Source: Onthophagus taurus (taxonomy: Eukaryota; Arthropoda; Insecta; Coleoptera; Scarabaeidae). From it: a stretch of DNA of 64,000 nt. Position 1 is the stretch's first letter. Each line of letters opens with the position of its first letter. Position numbers and translations under genes: made by a program. Positions 57,701 through 64,000 of this stretch are shown piece after piece. The notes beneath the pieces are model-generated. The model saw only the letters and a list, made by a program, of their open reading frames with translations, did no database searches and had not been told where the DNA came from. The stretch lies in contig NC_091966.1 in NCBI RefSeq assembly GCF_036711975.1, positions 35,099,501-35,163,500 on the forward strand, read 5' to 3'.

Positions 57701-57812
57701 TTTTGCTCTCTTTTAAATCGCTATAAAACTGTTCGCTCGTCCTACTGGAACGGTATGTATCCAGGAAGGACCGGGGAAACGTATCCCCGCGGGACACAAT
57801 CAGTTCAGTCAT
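20840..57812 (-). CDS. Coiled-coil protein gene, 8 coding exons over 37 kb, 508 residues
   Basis: Exons on minus: 57457-57812, 50221-50329, 50024-50164, 34319-34393, 34049-34165, 21483-21757, 21078-21352, 20840-21018. Lengths sum to 1527 nt with every junction in phase, giving 508 residues. Residues 1-118 are polar and Ser-rich. Residues about 110-300 are coiled coil (KHYDKYLHLSQEYEKTRNIA, YYLEEKYDEVK, TERDGLIQQKEELARRLESS, RRKLERARQEVFQHMTKIKS). Then comes a Cys-containing segment (CKRRKCSVCAYTRAVFGN), the PPPSP and SLSEWFCQLSMAEQ segments, SSDSGFSSDACGDC, and a basic end KWTASFRKLINRIKK. The family is not firmly recognised. A quick-to-court-like insect coiled-coil protein is a weak guess. 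Its introns host most of the transposons in this window. The promoter is probably shared with MRPL38. Confidence 0.82.
21758..22715 (-). other. Intron 5 of the coiled-coil gene, proximal part; no feature seen
   Basis: AT-rich sequence without recognisable coding or repeat structure up to the left end of the IS630-like element. Confidence 0.4.
23620..25309 (-). pseudogene. IS630/Tc1-like transposase, split and mutated
   Basis: The N-terminal part (24917-25309) has MILTLGECHGNAVAAANRYR, FPNRRAPNRKTFLRIETRL and ENTTASTLDMARHFLTSKTT, a helix-turn-helix-type DNA-binding region. The catalytic part (23634-24050) has FTDESTFSKDGIFNLRNLHS, FSLNVWAGIMGDVIIGPVFL and FPGRWIG. The second acidic residue, normally in Q-D-G-A-P, is Asn here (MHNGAPVHST). 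A frameshift at about 23660 separates the third catalytic block (P-D-L-T-P-V-D-F). Intervening sequence (about 24060-24900) is foreign. The enzyme is dead. Confidence 0.8.
24320..24490 (-). pseudogene. hAT transposase C-terminal (dimerisation) fragment
   Basis: The minus strand reads DDNVAFALATSCDVERTFSK, then LKDILTPKRSSFSEVNLEKV, IIIQSLHQ, the hATC signature (S-x-x-x-E-R-x-F-S-x-x-K-x-I-x-T-x-x-R). It sits inside the IS630-like element, a nested insertion of which only the tail is recognisable. Confidence 0.72.
26030..26440 (-). pseudogene. 3' end of a CR1-like LINE
   Basis: The minus strand reads FTRSKLIALSREFWEALYNA, LPERVRNLEALKFKVVLKRY and VLDKAFYSVDKFL, then a stop. The block W-x-x-L-P-x-x-x-R followed by F-K-x-x-L-K and A-F-Y-S-V is the usual end of CR1-type ORFs. 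A tail of aataat repeats at 26023-26045 marks the 3' end. The rest is lost (5' truncation). Confidence 0.65.
26690..27200 (-). pseudogene. IS630/Tc1-like transposase C-terminal fragment
   Basis: Minus-strand segments read KWFQQDGAPPHFSRAV (about 26985-27040, catalytic Asp kept), TFPNRWIG, LTPLDFFFW (third acidic residue), KNRVYATKPGSLNDLENS and NITRDILLIFQNSIYECLGH. It is broken by frameshifts. It belongs to the same superfamily as the pieces at 23634 and 31610 but is a different element. Confidence 0.72.
27206..27600. other. Intron DNA with an inverted near-copy of part of the next ORF
   Basis: The segment tatactctgtttttaaacca at about 27340 recurs in inverted form at about 27665 inside the open frame at 27608-27838. 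Nothing else is recognised. Confidence 0.45.
27608..27860 (-). pseudogene. Unrecognised hydrophobic ORF fragment without a start codon
   Basis: The open frame reads GLFLDSVWSNKLKTVSVLTV, AYSLFDTVQNPTEVSLKLGI and FLGFLAIYKLYSVFKPKGVN, then TRKCH and TAG. A hydrophobic segment (LGIFLGFLAIYKLYSVF) could cross a membrane. There is no in-frame ATG, and a stop lies shortly upstream. It looks like an orphan exon or a processed-gene fragment. I do not recognise the family, and its placement in an intron on the host gene's strand may be chance. Confidence 0.35.
28500..29215. repeat. Degenerate tandem repeat, period about 160 bp
   Basis: Four to five diverged units share ttttctccaaaac, actttttgaggttat, aaggaacgtttaaggtt, accaaattttaagtttct and attaaaagtgaggtta. 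The preceding 28260-28490 holds short repeats of the gccgcaagcga type. There is no coding frame. Confidence 0.7.
29216..30972 (-). other. Intron DNA, no feature seen
   Basis: AT-rich with no recognisable transposon coding, RNA gene or tandem repeat. A somewhat richer patch at 30280-30560 has no supported function. Confidence 0.4.
31493..32383 (+). mobile_element. Nested IS630/Tc1-like derivative, 891 bp, with TA duplication
   Basis: The left end caggctgattctcaacctat, then acgcataaacttggggattt, is inverted exactly at the right end (aatcagcctg), flanked by TA at both sides. Inside, 31610-31870 encodes the C-terminal transposase part: HLDKVLPGRWTDRGRPLVWP, SRSPDFNPLDFYFWDHLKSI, VYVSEVNTEQGLRNQIQ. 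It is internally deleted, and the N-terminal half is missing. Confidence 0.85.
32391..32465. repeat. Perfect hairpin of the ctagaa-ttcggg family
   Basis: tagaactagaaacattcggg, then tttagccg, tcttaaaaga and the inverted arm cggctaaacccgaatatttc. It directly follows the right end of the 891-bp element. Confidence 0.85.
33475..33660. repeat. Hairpin family member with long outer arms
   Basis: The outer arms aatatacgacaatcta and the inverted-order near-copy aatatacaacaatcta flank ctagaactaactctagc. The core is cattcgggtttagccatctt and its inverted partner. It shows that the family unit includes the outer arms also seen at 11700 and 42470-42670. Confidence 0.8.
34049..34393 (-). CDS. Coiled-coil gene, exons 4 and 5
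   Basis: Exon 4 (34319-34393, 75 nt) encodes LKAEVEMYLQQKSQIEKERD, EALRL. Exon 5 (34049-34165, 117 nt) encodes LKEQARESEFTRRKLERARQ, EVFQHMTKIKSEKEHLERE. Both start and end in phase 0, with cag acceptors and gtaagt donors. The Leu/Glu/Lys pattern continues the coiled coil from exon 3 without a break. Confidence 0.87.
34394..36204 (-). other. Intron DNA, no feature seen
   Basis: AT-rich, without recognisable repeats or coding. Short open frames at 35295-35582 and 35858-36112 show no family features. Confidence 0.4.
36205..38770. repeat. Satellite-like tandem array, about 7 units of about 350 bp
   Basis: The word atcatttatggattatg recurs at about 36332, 36680, 37027, 37373, 37728, 38077 and 38427, spaced 346-355 bp. 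Each unit also contains aatttctgagttataaatca, ggtaaatgcgtcaaatttga, gggttggtaa.aatcatgttg, acttccggattgcgttttgc and caacattttctcc. Units diverge by scattered substitutions and small indels. Open frames inside are chance. Confidence 0.92.
38771..40388. other. Intron DNA with one GC-richer patch
   Basis: Mostly AT-rich. At 39660-39900 base composition is more balanced (gaagcgcgcgattattgcgg and surroundings), with open frames on both strands but no recognisable domain. It could be a non-coding exon or promoter; there is no evidence beyond composition. Confidence 0.35.
40389..41065 (+). pseudogene. C-terminal fragment of an RTE-like LINE
   Basis: Frame pieces read LQQEVIAQTTKGALVSGYLR, DIVWQNKYMSLESKVGIYKS, then NLKTAELKITNRICHKRNDQ, DIVRWTCIRKREWREHVESV, EASRLPRIVKDGLPKANRQE. 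These match the region after the RT palm in RTE-type elements (G-Y-L-R-D-I-x-W-x-N-K-Y-M-S and W-R-x-H-V). Frame changes and loss of the palm show it is a remnant. Confidence 0.72.
41150..42065 (+). pseudogene. Tigger/jerky-type (CENP-B-like) transposase remnant
   Basis: The first part reads RLTNKKAWLTAIAFNEWFYN, FFVLDVKNYLTNKGLTFKAL, LLIDNAWSHCPYLEHEM, the DDE_1 region with the second catalytic Asp (I-D-N-A). After frameshifts and stops comes ADIKEIIADEELNEDDLIKM, then VDRALRFQRDRR, QYKEVYKDLAKTPTQLLITD and a Ser/Asp/Glu-rich end. The terminal inverted repeats are not seen. Confidence 0.72.
42343..42810. repeat. Cluster of three tandem palindromic hairpins
   Basis: Three consecutive units (about 42343-42480, 42510-42660, 42680-42800) each read ctagaactaacactagac, aactagaaacattcgggttt, agccgtcttaagagacg, cggctaaacccgaatgtttc, tagttctaggtctagtgtta. 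They are separated by the AT spacer gctagattgttgtatatttt. Arms pair almost perfectly over 50-60 bp, and the centre is tcttaagaga. They can form strong DNA cruciforms or RNA hairpins. Confidence 0.9.
42967..43075 (+). other. Possible short coding exon, unassigned
   Basis: After a polypyrimidine tract and ttgtttcag, the frame reads EMKVNPEIARDESALGLLSE, MTSTTRVLSLVKTCVP, followed by gtaaat. Composition is richer in GC than its surroundings, and codon use looks gene-like. No neighbouring exon on this strand was found and the family is not recognised. It may be chance or a decayed exon. Confidence 0.3.
43076..46370. other. Intron DNA, little recognised
   Basis: AT-rich. A GC-richer patch at 43560-43740 has no coding frame. 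The stretch 45790-46060 contains loosely repeated phrases (gggtaaacaacctctac, tacaacatctacatca). No gene, RNA or named repeat was found. Confidence 0.35.
46370..47590 (+). pseudogene. Tandem pair of RTE-like LINE 3' fragments
   Basis: The first copy has FYLALEYVIRQMDIGRTNSV, then in other frames DDINMSCRTDDAADAYTQLT and KEAKNIGLEINKQKTLTW. Both copies (to about 47045 and 47047-47590) share tatacatagac/tactcaaaaatga, gtggattatgacatagaa and the end agagagagattaattgtttt. The second copy keeps a segment deleted from the first, including gtccaataaaggagaatga and aagcgcctatgtcagaattt. Frameshifts and stops are numerous. Confidence 0.7.
47893..48170. repeat. Large palindrome joining hairpin arms to Penelope-end sequence
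   Basis: The arms (about 120 bp) read actagaactaacactagcac, cctagaactagaatctttcg, ggttaagccgtgcgtttttt, gtttggcgtttcggatgc, and return inverted to tctagttttagttt. The centre ccatgttgcaaccttcttca, then gaaac, is the same sequence found at both ends of the Penelope-like element at 15700 and 18190. Near-identical open frames on the two strands are a by-product of the palindrome. Confidence 0.88.
48227..49195 (+). pseudogene. pogo/Tigger remnant: left terminal repeat and transposase C-terminus
   Basis: The left end cagtgaaattcccgtaactc, after TA, is a pogo/Tigger-type TIR. More aactcgaa words recur at 48755-48820. The frame at 48916-49180 encodes the family's C-terminus: PTFDEAYSYLRKLETFVLSR, ENVLDNIHNSLHLVEDFFDK, ERLSTLSQKKITDYF. 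The catalytic region and right end are missing, and a MITE pair (48311-48747) has landed inside. Confidence 0.65.
48311..48747. mobile_element. Pair of inverted about 150-bp MITE copies
   Basis: The left copy (about 48311-48470) reads aaggctcattactaccatct, ggttacggttatttcacgcg, ctctgattggctagtagatg, aaaagatggtagtaatgg. The right copy (about 48597-48747) is its inverted near-copy (gcgcgtaaaatagccgtaac). Each copy is itself bounded by actaccatctt and aagatggtagt. A third partial copy occurs at 48262-48310 and 48475-48545. Confidence 0.78.
49200..50023 (-). other. Intron DNA, no feature seen
   Basis: AT-rich sequence between the pogo remnant and exon 3 of the coiled-coil gene; nothing recognised. 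Confidence 0.4.
50024..50329 (-). CDS. Coiled-coil gene, exons 2 and 3
   Basis: Exon 2 (50221-50329) opens after tttcgtttcag and encodes FVLFKKHYDKYLHLSQEYEK, TRNIAYYLEEKYDEVK. After a 56-bp intron, exon 3 (50024-50164) encodes TERDGLIQQKEELARRLESS, ESLVREKEDEVFVQLERIVF, LEEQCDK. Donors are gtaaaa and gtaacg. Heptad-like charge and Leu/Ile spacing support a coiled coil. Confidence 0.85.
50330..52985 (-). other. Intron 1 of the coiled-coil gene, proximal part; nothing recognised
   Basis: AT-rich without clear repeats. The open frame at 50622-50936 has no recognisable features. Confidence 0.4.
52986..53400 (+). pseudogene. RTE-like reverse transcriptase fragment
   Basis: The plus strand reads RTSGTIFNKLTQIWAFTDGI, HIVGRTESEMKVFTRFKTEV, EKIMTKYVYGGKG, where A-F-T-D-G replaces the catalytic A-F-A-D-D. 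Then RRIQANKRFYGLKNNFTSKK follows, the conserved post-palm block. Stops and lost upstream parts make it a remnant. Confidence 0.65.
53401..55245. other. Intron DNA, no feature assigned
   Basis: Open frames at 53676-53963 (minus) and 53941-54237 (plus) overlap and neither shows a recognisable family. The rest is AT-rich. Confidence 0.35.
55250..55690 (+). pseudogene. LINE C-terminal fragment (RTE-like)
   Basis: The frame reads LWSNKITLKIKMISLSLEII, VEPILIYGTACWQLLNRNKK, MIRTVEMDFLQTANKILLKR. After frame changes comes the remnant of the W-x-G-H-V-x-R-M block at about 55520. V-E-P-I-L-x-Y-G-x-x-C-W is typical of the region behind the RT palm. Confidence 0.65.
55691..57456 (-). other. Intron 1, distal part; nothing recognised
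   Basis: AT-rich, with no transposon coding or tandem repeat seen up to the first coding exon. Confidence 0.4.
57457..57812 (-). CDS. Coiled-coil gene, first coding exon
   Basis: The start ATG at 57812 begins MTELIVSRGDTFPRSF. The exon continues with polar, Ser/Pro-rich sequence (DNLLDSSIACSSSPSEGD, LLPRSHRRRPPTVYDRVDPE) and ends DIVTENDFY plus two bases of a Lys codon before the donor gtaagt at 57456. It joins exon 2 in phase to give NDFYKFVLFKKHYDKY. There are no in-frame stops. Confidence 0.85.
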
Positions 57813-58570
57813 TTTTTATTAAAGATTAACAACTTTCTTTTGCAAAACGAAACGTTTCGAGTTCTAAGTTTATGCATTTACACATCACATAATACACAAT
57901 AAATAACAACGTGACACTTTTCTTTTGGTAGGATTTAAAAGATCCGCACCGCAAAACAGACTACGTAGTCGGCAGACGGTCGACCACTGACTAACCTACT
58001 CCAAAAGTTGGGTGTACAAAAGGTGTTCGCAGGACCGCTGAGATTTGCATTTGCGCAGTGAGGTTTATGCTACCGGCGAAAATTACGTCACTTGGTTTGT
58101 TTAGATTTAAATGTTATTTTAATCATCTGTATTATTAGAATTATCAACAAGATTATGCTAATTATTTGCATTTCTTTCTTAAAACCATTGCAGTTCTAAA
58201 ATTTAAATTTTTTAATATATTAACTTATTAGTATTATTAAACTAATTATTACCTAAAGTATTCACAAAAACCTTTATATTTACAAAAATATAATTCATAT
58301 CTCAAAAATGTAACCTAAAAATTTGACATTGATAAAAATGTCAAATTAGAGATTCCTTTTTTACCCAATTCATAATAAAATATAAATTTAAATAAAACTT
58401 GTTCTGTTGTTTTTTGTGAAAATTAAATTACTTAAATAATAAACTAATATAATTAATTATAACTATTAATTATATTAAAAATAAAATTATAACTTAGATA
58501 ACACAAAACACATCAAATTTTTAAACCATAAAAACCAATACCAACCTAAAATCTTCAAAAATAACTAAAA
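57813..58570. promoter_or_regulatory. Bidirectional region between the coiled-coil gene and MRPL38
   Basis: 758 bp between divergent start codons. The half next to the coiled-coil gene (57930-58090) is GC-richer (gtagtcggcagacggtcgac, caggaccgctgagatttgca), as expected of a promoter or 5' UTR. The MRPL38-side half is very AT-rich. No core promoter motif can be fixed. Confidence 0.5.
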
Positions 58571-60005
58571 ATGGCTGCTTCAATTTGGAAGTTATGCACT
58601 TCATCAATTAATCCAAAAATATGTTCAAATTTGAATGGGGCGATAAGATCGGGACATCATTTACGTGGAAAACCACCTGGAGTTGCAAGAACTTTAGACC
58701 AAAGGCTACAAGGTGACTTATAAATGTGCAATAATTTGAGGTTAAAGAGGTTATGTTTTTTAGAGTTAAATTATAAGGATCCAGAATTATACTTTAAGGT
58801 TGATATTGGACTTCCGCCGCCGCAAAAATTAAGAGCCAAAGTTCTTAAAAAGCGTATCGAATTGGTTAAAGCGAATAAACAAAACGAGAATTTAGAAAAA
58901 TTATCTCGGAATAAAAAATGTAATTTATTCTTTATGCTATTTTTAATAATTAACGAATCCTGTAATTTTTGATTTAGTGTTGGTGAATCTTGATGAATCA
59001 AAAAAGGATTGGTTAGAAACTGATGGTCCTCAACACATAAAGGCGATAGCAAATCATTTTGGAATTTATGACCATTTATTTGGGGATGCTTATTTTATAC
59101 CAAGAGTTCCAATAAATATACTTTATGAGAACGAAAATGGGCACATCCCTGTGTATTATGGGAATAATGTAAAACCGGTAGAAGCAATTAATAAACCTCT
59201 GGTTAATTTTGAATCTGAGAAAGATTCTTTGTGGACTTTAATCTTAACCAATCCAGATGGGCATTTAACAAAAAAAGATTCTGAATATGTTCATTGGTTT
59301 ATGTGGGTTATTTTTACTGTCTTGAATTGTATTTAATTAAACTTTTATTTTAGTGGAAATATTCCTGGTAATAACATAGAAAAAGGAGAACTTGTTTATG
59401 ATTATTTACAACCATTCCCTCCAAAAGGGACTGGTTATCACCGTTACATTTTCATTTTATACAAACAAGATAAAAAAATCGATTACAAATTATTAAAAAA
59501 AGATGGGAAATGTTTAGATTTAGAACAAAGAACATTTTCAACATTAGAATTTTATCGCGAACATCAAGATGCTTTAACACCAGCCGGTTTATCATTTTTC
59601 CAATCAGATTGGGATCAAAGTTTACGAAATTTTTTTCATAACACATTAAGTAATTAACGTTAATAATTATGTTAAAACAAATTTAAAATTAAATTTTTTT
59701 TTGTAGATATTAAAGAACCCATTTTTGAGTATGATTTTCCAGCGCCATATATTAGGCCACAAGAATGGTTTGCGCTTAGAAAACCGTTTAATCTCTATCT
59801 GGATAAGTATAGGGATCAAAAACAAATCAACAAAGAATTTTTGGCGAAAAAATTGAAAGAAGTTCATCCTTTTAAACCTCCAAAACCGCCTTTACCATAT
59901 CCTAATGCGCAGTATTTTGATGGGTATGTTCCAAGTTGGTTAAAATTAGAAATTAAAAAGGAACGACTTAAATGGGGAAGAATTAATGATATTGAATCAA
60001 AATAA
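58571..60005 (+). CDS. MRPL38: Mitochondrial ribosomal protein mL38 (MRPL38), complete, 5 exons
   Basis: mL38 is a large-subunit mitoribosome protein carrying a PEBP-like fold. Exons: 58571-58712, 58764-58919, 58978-59302, 59354-59649, 59707-60005. The sum is 1218 nt, giving 405 residues (human about 380), all phases consistent. The N-terminus (MAASIWKLCTSSINPKICSN) looks like a mitochondrial targeting sequence. Then come KVDIGLPPPQKLRAKVLKKR, NHFGIYDHLFGDAYFIPRVP, the PEBP core SLWTLILTNPDGHL, EYVHWF|IGNIPGNN across an intron, YLQPFPPKGTGYHRYIFILY, QRTFSTLEFYREHQDALTPA, GLSFFQSDWD, and the mL38-specific tail EPIFEYDFPAPYIRPQEWF, LDKYRDQ. The poly(A) signal AATAAA is at 60038. Introns are 46-58 bp. 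Confidence 0.94.
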
Positions 60006-61337
60006 ATTCGATTGTAATTAGTTTTAAATTATACAAAAATAAAAATGTTTATGAGAAATGGAAAATTTTATCCCATTAGCTTTAAATCAAAAATTATAGT
60101 TTGTTGTATTTGATATAATTAATGATTAAGACAATTTTCGTTTTCATATCTCCTTATATTATTAATTTGAAAGAAAAATTTATTATTTTGAACATGATGA
60201 AAAGAAAATTAAAAAAAAATACGTTGTGTTTGTCTTTATGGCAAAAATAGGTATAAAAGGCAAGAAATATACACATTGATAAGGCCATATTTATATTATG
60301 GGATGTAAATGTATTATAAACAGTTTTTTTTCGTCAGTTTAACTAACCATCTGCTAACCAAGTAACCTAATTTGCTAACTGAGTAACCGTCTGCTAACTA
60401 ACCAATACAACTTTATTTATATCAGGTTTGTCTTTAGCAACCTCACTGTAACAATCCCAATACGATATATAAAATCTCTTGTTGCAGTTTCGTCTATTTT
60501 TCTTCTCTTCGCTTGTAATTCATGATCACATTCATTACTAACAGAACTGTCGCTGTTACCACTTTCGATTATTAATTAAAGTATCCTCTTCTTAATGCAA
60601 AAAGCCGTTTTGAAAAATCACTTTTAGTTCTTGTGAAATAAATTTTTGAAATGATCCACAATTTTTTCGAATCTTTCAATTTTCGCCGATAAAGTTTTAA
60701 AAATTCGTATAAAATCCAGTTCTTGGAATATGACTATGAAAATTTCCCAAAGTGTTTATAAGAGTGTCCTCTTTCCAATGAACCAACCCGTTTTGAAAAA
60801 CAACTTTTAGTTTTTGAGAAAACAATATTTGAAGTTTTGATAAAATTTTCGATGTTGCAATTTTCACCGATAATTTTCAAAATTCGCTATAATATTAATT
60901 TCTTTAAGGATCCTTGTGGAAATATCGCCAATTATTAATTAAAGTATCCTCTTTTTAGAGTTGTTTCGTTGGTTAAATCAGCATCAAAAAAGTTCATTTT
61001 GTATCTTGGATCCAAATAACCATATATCTTATCGGCTTTCTTATTAATTTCATTTTTATTCAAACATGGCAATACCGTACATTGCCATCATCCCTTCAGA
61101 AATGTAGCAGAAATTATATCCATAATGGCAGGATAGATATGCCGGATATCCGGCATCCCTCTTTTCGCAAAATCCGTTCCGTCACTACTAGAGATGTGCG
61201 ACGTACTTCGAAGATCTGTGTAAAAAATACAGCCAGAGTCAATAAATTTGCTTAATTGTATTGAAAGTAATAATGGCAAGCATATCATAATCAAAGCTTC
61301 TCTAGGTTCGAGTTCTACTTAGGTCAATTATAAAGGA
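60006..61337. other. Intergenic DNA with a weak two-copy repeat
   Basis: At about 60590-60730 and 60770-60910 two diverged copies share gttttgaaaaa.ca.cttttag, ttttgatgttgcaattttc-like words and ataaagttttaaaaattcg-like words. Short repeats of ctaactaacc type lie at 60340-60410. No gene was seen. Confidence 0.4.
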
Positions 61338-62263
61338 GCCCTAGCCTGGTACACCGATGCTTCAAAGACAGTAAGATCTGGAGTAGGCATGGGCATCAGT
61401 GGACCAAATAGCCACATCAAATTGCCCCTCAGCTCGGACTTAACAATTTTCCAAGCAGAAGTTCTTGCTATAAACTTCTGCACCGCTTTGAACCTACAGA
61501 AGGGACAAAAAGGTGCATCCATAAACATTTTCACAGACAGTCGGGCCGCCTTAAAGGCAATTCAGGCCTACACGTGTGGCTCTGCACTGATCAGAGAGTG
61601 CACCAACAACCTGAGAGAACTCGCTAGGGGCAATGATGTTACCCTATGGTGGGTTCCAGGTCACAGCAACATTGGGGTAATGAGAAGGCCGACAAGCTGG
61701 CCAAAGAGACAGCAAACACGCCCTTCATTGGACCCCAACCTGGATGTGGACTACAAAAAAGCCACCTAAAACAAATAATCAACAACTGGGAGGCTTTAAA
61801 GATAGCCTTACGCTGGAAAGAACTTCCAGGTCACAGACAAGCGAAGAGTATGATAACTCCGTTGCAAAACAAAACCAAAGAGGTTTTATGCCTCAGCAAA
61901 GGGGATCTAAGAACGCTCTCAGGCTACCTAACCGGCCATGTGCCCCTAAAATACCACCTCTTCCACATTGGACAAGCTGAGGATCAAACTTGTCGACTAT
62001 GCAACGACGAGTCAGAAACTGCTGAACATATACTGTGCAATTGCGTCGCCAGAGGCCGTCTAAGGCACAACGTCTTCGGTAAAACTCCCCTGTTATCTAC
62101 CGACATAAAGGCTCAAGACCTCAGGACAATACTAAGGTTCATTAAGGACCTACATTTGCCCTAAACCTTTGGAGGGCTAAAGTTACAATAGATCTTATAG
62201 GTCGCGGTAACGAGAGGGGCCGCCTTCCTCAGCCCGGCAGCAATAATAATAATAATAATAATA
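61338..62263 (+). mobile_element. 5'-truncated non-LTR retrotransposon (RNase H and C-terminus) with target-site duplication
   Basis: The remaining ORF reads AWYTDASKTVRSGVGMGISG, LSSDLTIFQAEVLAINFCTA, NIFTDSRAALKAIQAY and VTLWWVPGHSNI, an RNase H domain with the D-E-D-D residues. A 1-nt frameshift at about 61675 precedes NEKADKLAKETANTPFIG. The end has TGHVPLKYHLFHIGQAEDQT, CRLCNDESETAEHILCNC, a zinc-finger C-x-x-C...H...C. The 3' UTR ends in (aat)n. The flanks aggtcaattataaagga (61320) and aggtcaattatgaagga (62264) form a duplication with one mismatch, so the insertion is fairly recent. Confidence 0.85.
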
Positions 62264-62379
62264 GGTCAATTATGAAGGATTTTTTTATGTTGTGTTGTTT
62301 TTCGTAGTGAATAGAGCTGGTTGATTTTTTAATGTAGATGGAGCAAATATGCGCGAAATAATCATGGATGAGTAGTTCA

Positions 62380-63115
62380 GAGCAACAGTTTTAAAGAAGA
62401 AAATCGATCCTTACCTAATTTGTGTGATAAGCATAGCTGTGTGCACATAATGGATAACCATCAAAGTCATCTTTCAATAGAGGCAATCGATTTGTGTAAA
62501 AATAATGGTATTATAATTCCACCTCACTTTACGAAGAAAGTACAGCCTTTAAATGTTGGTTTGATGAAACCTTTCCAGACGTTCTACAGTGCAGCTCTAG
62601 ATTCATGGATGATGAATCATTCAGATCAAATATTTACAAGATACAAATGTTGTGTTGGAACAGCTTATCCGCATGCAATGACGAACGTAAATATTTCAAA
62701 TGAATTTGGAAAAACCGGTATTTTCCCTTTTGACAAGTTCTTTTTTAATGAGGAAGGTTTCATGCCAAATTTGGTGATAGATAGAGAAAACCCCGCAAAT
62801 AAAGATGTAGAGCTTCATAACAAAATAAGAAACGAAATATCTGATGCTACAATTAAGCCTTTAAATATATCAACATGTTTTGTAACTCCAACTATTTTTA
62901 ATTAAGGGCTACCCAAACGCTGGACCTAGAAAATCTGATACACCTGAAAAGATTGAACTTTTGGAGCTTAAAAACAGAAATGTACAGAAACGCAAGGTAA
63001 AAAAGCTAATTTGGTTAGCGATTCGGAGAAATCGAACTGAAAGATTGTAGCAGAAGTTGATATCTGAAGAATCATCTGATACTGATTTAACGAAATTCTA
63101 TAAATAAAAACGTAA
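62380..63115 (+). pseudogene. pogo/Tigger-type DDE transposase C-terminal remnant
   Basis: An open frame (62420-62905) reads HIMDNHQSHLSIEAIDLCKN, NGIIIPPHFTKKVQPLNVGL, MKPFQTFYSAALDSWMMNHS, VGTAYPHAMTNVNISNEFGK, TGIFPFD. D-N-H-x-S-H-L and Q-P-L-x-V are the DDE_1 catalytic region, with Asn where the third acidic residue is expected (PLNVGL for PLDV). A Ser/Asp-rich end follows to 63105. The N-terminal half is missing. The upstream LINE landed immediately 5' of it. Confidence 0.75.
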
Positions 63116-64000
63116 TAATTTGTTCCTTCCATCTCTCAAAAGAAAAAAAAAGGTATAAAAGAAAAAAATTGTCATTTACGAGATATTTATTTATGTCAAA
63201 TACACTGTTATTTATAAATTTTCAACTTATACAATAAGAAAATAGAAATTAAAAAATTCAAATTATTATTTTCGATAAACTCGGTGCAATGTTTTTTTTT
63301 TTCGTCATAAATCTGAGATCACAAGTACAAAGTAATGGGGATGAAAAGGGGGAGGAATTTTTTTTGTTACGAATTCCTTTACGGCAAACAACACACACAT
63401 TATCATATTCGCGTTAAACAAAACTTTCGTTTTTTGTAAAAAAAAAAAGTTTAAATTTAAAAGTGTTAAAAAGGGGGGAAAGCACAAAAAGAAAAAACGA
63501 GATAATTAAAAAATATTGTTATAAATGCGACTAAATATCACAAATGTGTTATATTTATAATATATATAGATTTATATTATATATCATCAAAAACGTTTCG
63601 ACTCATCTCTTAAAAACCTATCGTTTTCTTCTTATTTTCTTCTCATTTTCTTTATTTTTATATTCGCAAAGCCTTGTCGCGGTCCGTTTCTATTCAATTA
63701 TTTTAGCGTAGTATACATTTTTTGTAATCGTGGCCAGGGGATTCATTCTTTTCTTGTTAAAGTTTTAATCGCTTTCTTGTTATTTTATTTTTATTAATTT
63801 TTATCAATTTTTTTCGATGTATTACATGAGAGTTACTAAACTAGCGAAAAGCGGCTATTACTCAGTTTATGATACAAGTATAGTAACGACAATGTTTTTT
63901 TCTTTTCTGTACACGAGAAAAAAAAACGTAAATAAAAAAATTGGAATAAAAAAGTTTTTGATGAGAATGAGTAATTATAACAATACAGTTATTTAACATT
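63116..64000. other. AT-rich sequence, no gene seen
   Basis: Homopolymer-rich sequence (runs of A and T) with no coding frame. It could be the 3' UTR of a gene beyond the window, but nothing here shows it. Confidence 0.35.

Overview
The window is animal nuclear DNA, most likely from an insect (a beetle is only a guess). It is strongly AT-rich and has intron-containing genes with GT-AG borders. Conserved metazoan housekeeping genes sit among broken insect-type transposons: CR1/Jockey-like and RTE-like LINEs, a Penelope-like element, mariner, IS630/Tc1-like, pogo/Tigger, hAT, Mutator-like and several MITEs. I could rebuild five host genes exon by exon, using splice sites and reading-frame continuity.

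Layout. (1) 1-5563, plus: the 3' part of RNF146 (Iduna), a poly-ADP-ribose-dependent ubiquitin ligase. A second WWE exon lies in the upstream intron, and a CR1/Jockey-like LINE fills the downstream intron. That LINE is itself split inside its catalytic Y-A-D-D motif by a satellite-like insert. (2) 5600-8160: mariner, LINE and Mutator-like debris plus a fold-back element. (3) 9166-13849, minus: complete NAA60, an N-terminal acetyltransferase. Its last intron is a textbook U12-type AT-AC intron, and its 3.6-kb third intron holds a hairpin-bounded tandem array and three MITEs. (4) 14520-15301, plus: RRP7A (ribosome biogenesis), divergent from NAA60. (5) 15640-19340: a Penelope-like element with an inverted copy of its own 3' end at its 5' side, then an RT remnant.

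(6) 20840-57812, minus: one gene of eight coding exons spread over 37 kb. It encodes a 508-residue coiled-coil protein that I do not firmly recognise; a quick-to-court-like protein is a weak guess. Its introns hold most of the mobile DNA here: an IS630-like element with about 450-bp inverted repeats, a pogo element carrying a nested 891-bp IS630 derivative, a 350-bp satellite of about seven units, a palindromic hairpin family, and several LINE and Tigger pseudogenes. (7) 58571-60005, plus: complete MRPL38 (mitochondrial ribosomal protein mL38), divergent from the coiled-coil gene. (8) 60006-64000: repeat-rich DNA with a pogo/Tigger transposase remnant, next to a 5'-truncated LINE flanked by a target-site duplication.

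The host genes do not form a pathway. They are independent units, two pairs of which are divergent and probably share promoters (NAA60/RRP7A and coiled-coil gene/MRPL38). The strongest unusual signals are the U12 intron that bypasses an in-frame stop in NAA60, the duplicated intronless WWE exon of RNF146, and the dispersed perfect hairpin family that shares sequence with the Penelope-like element ends.
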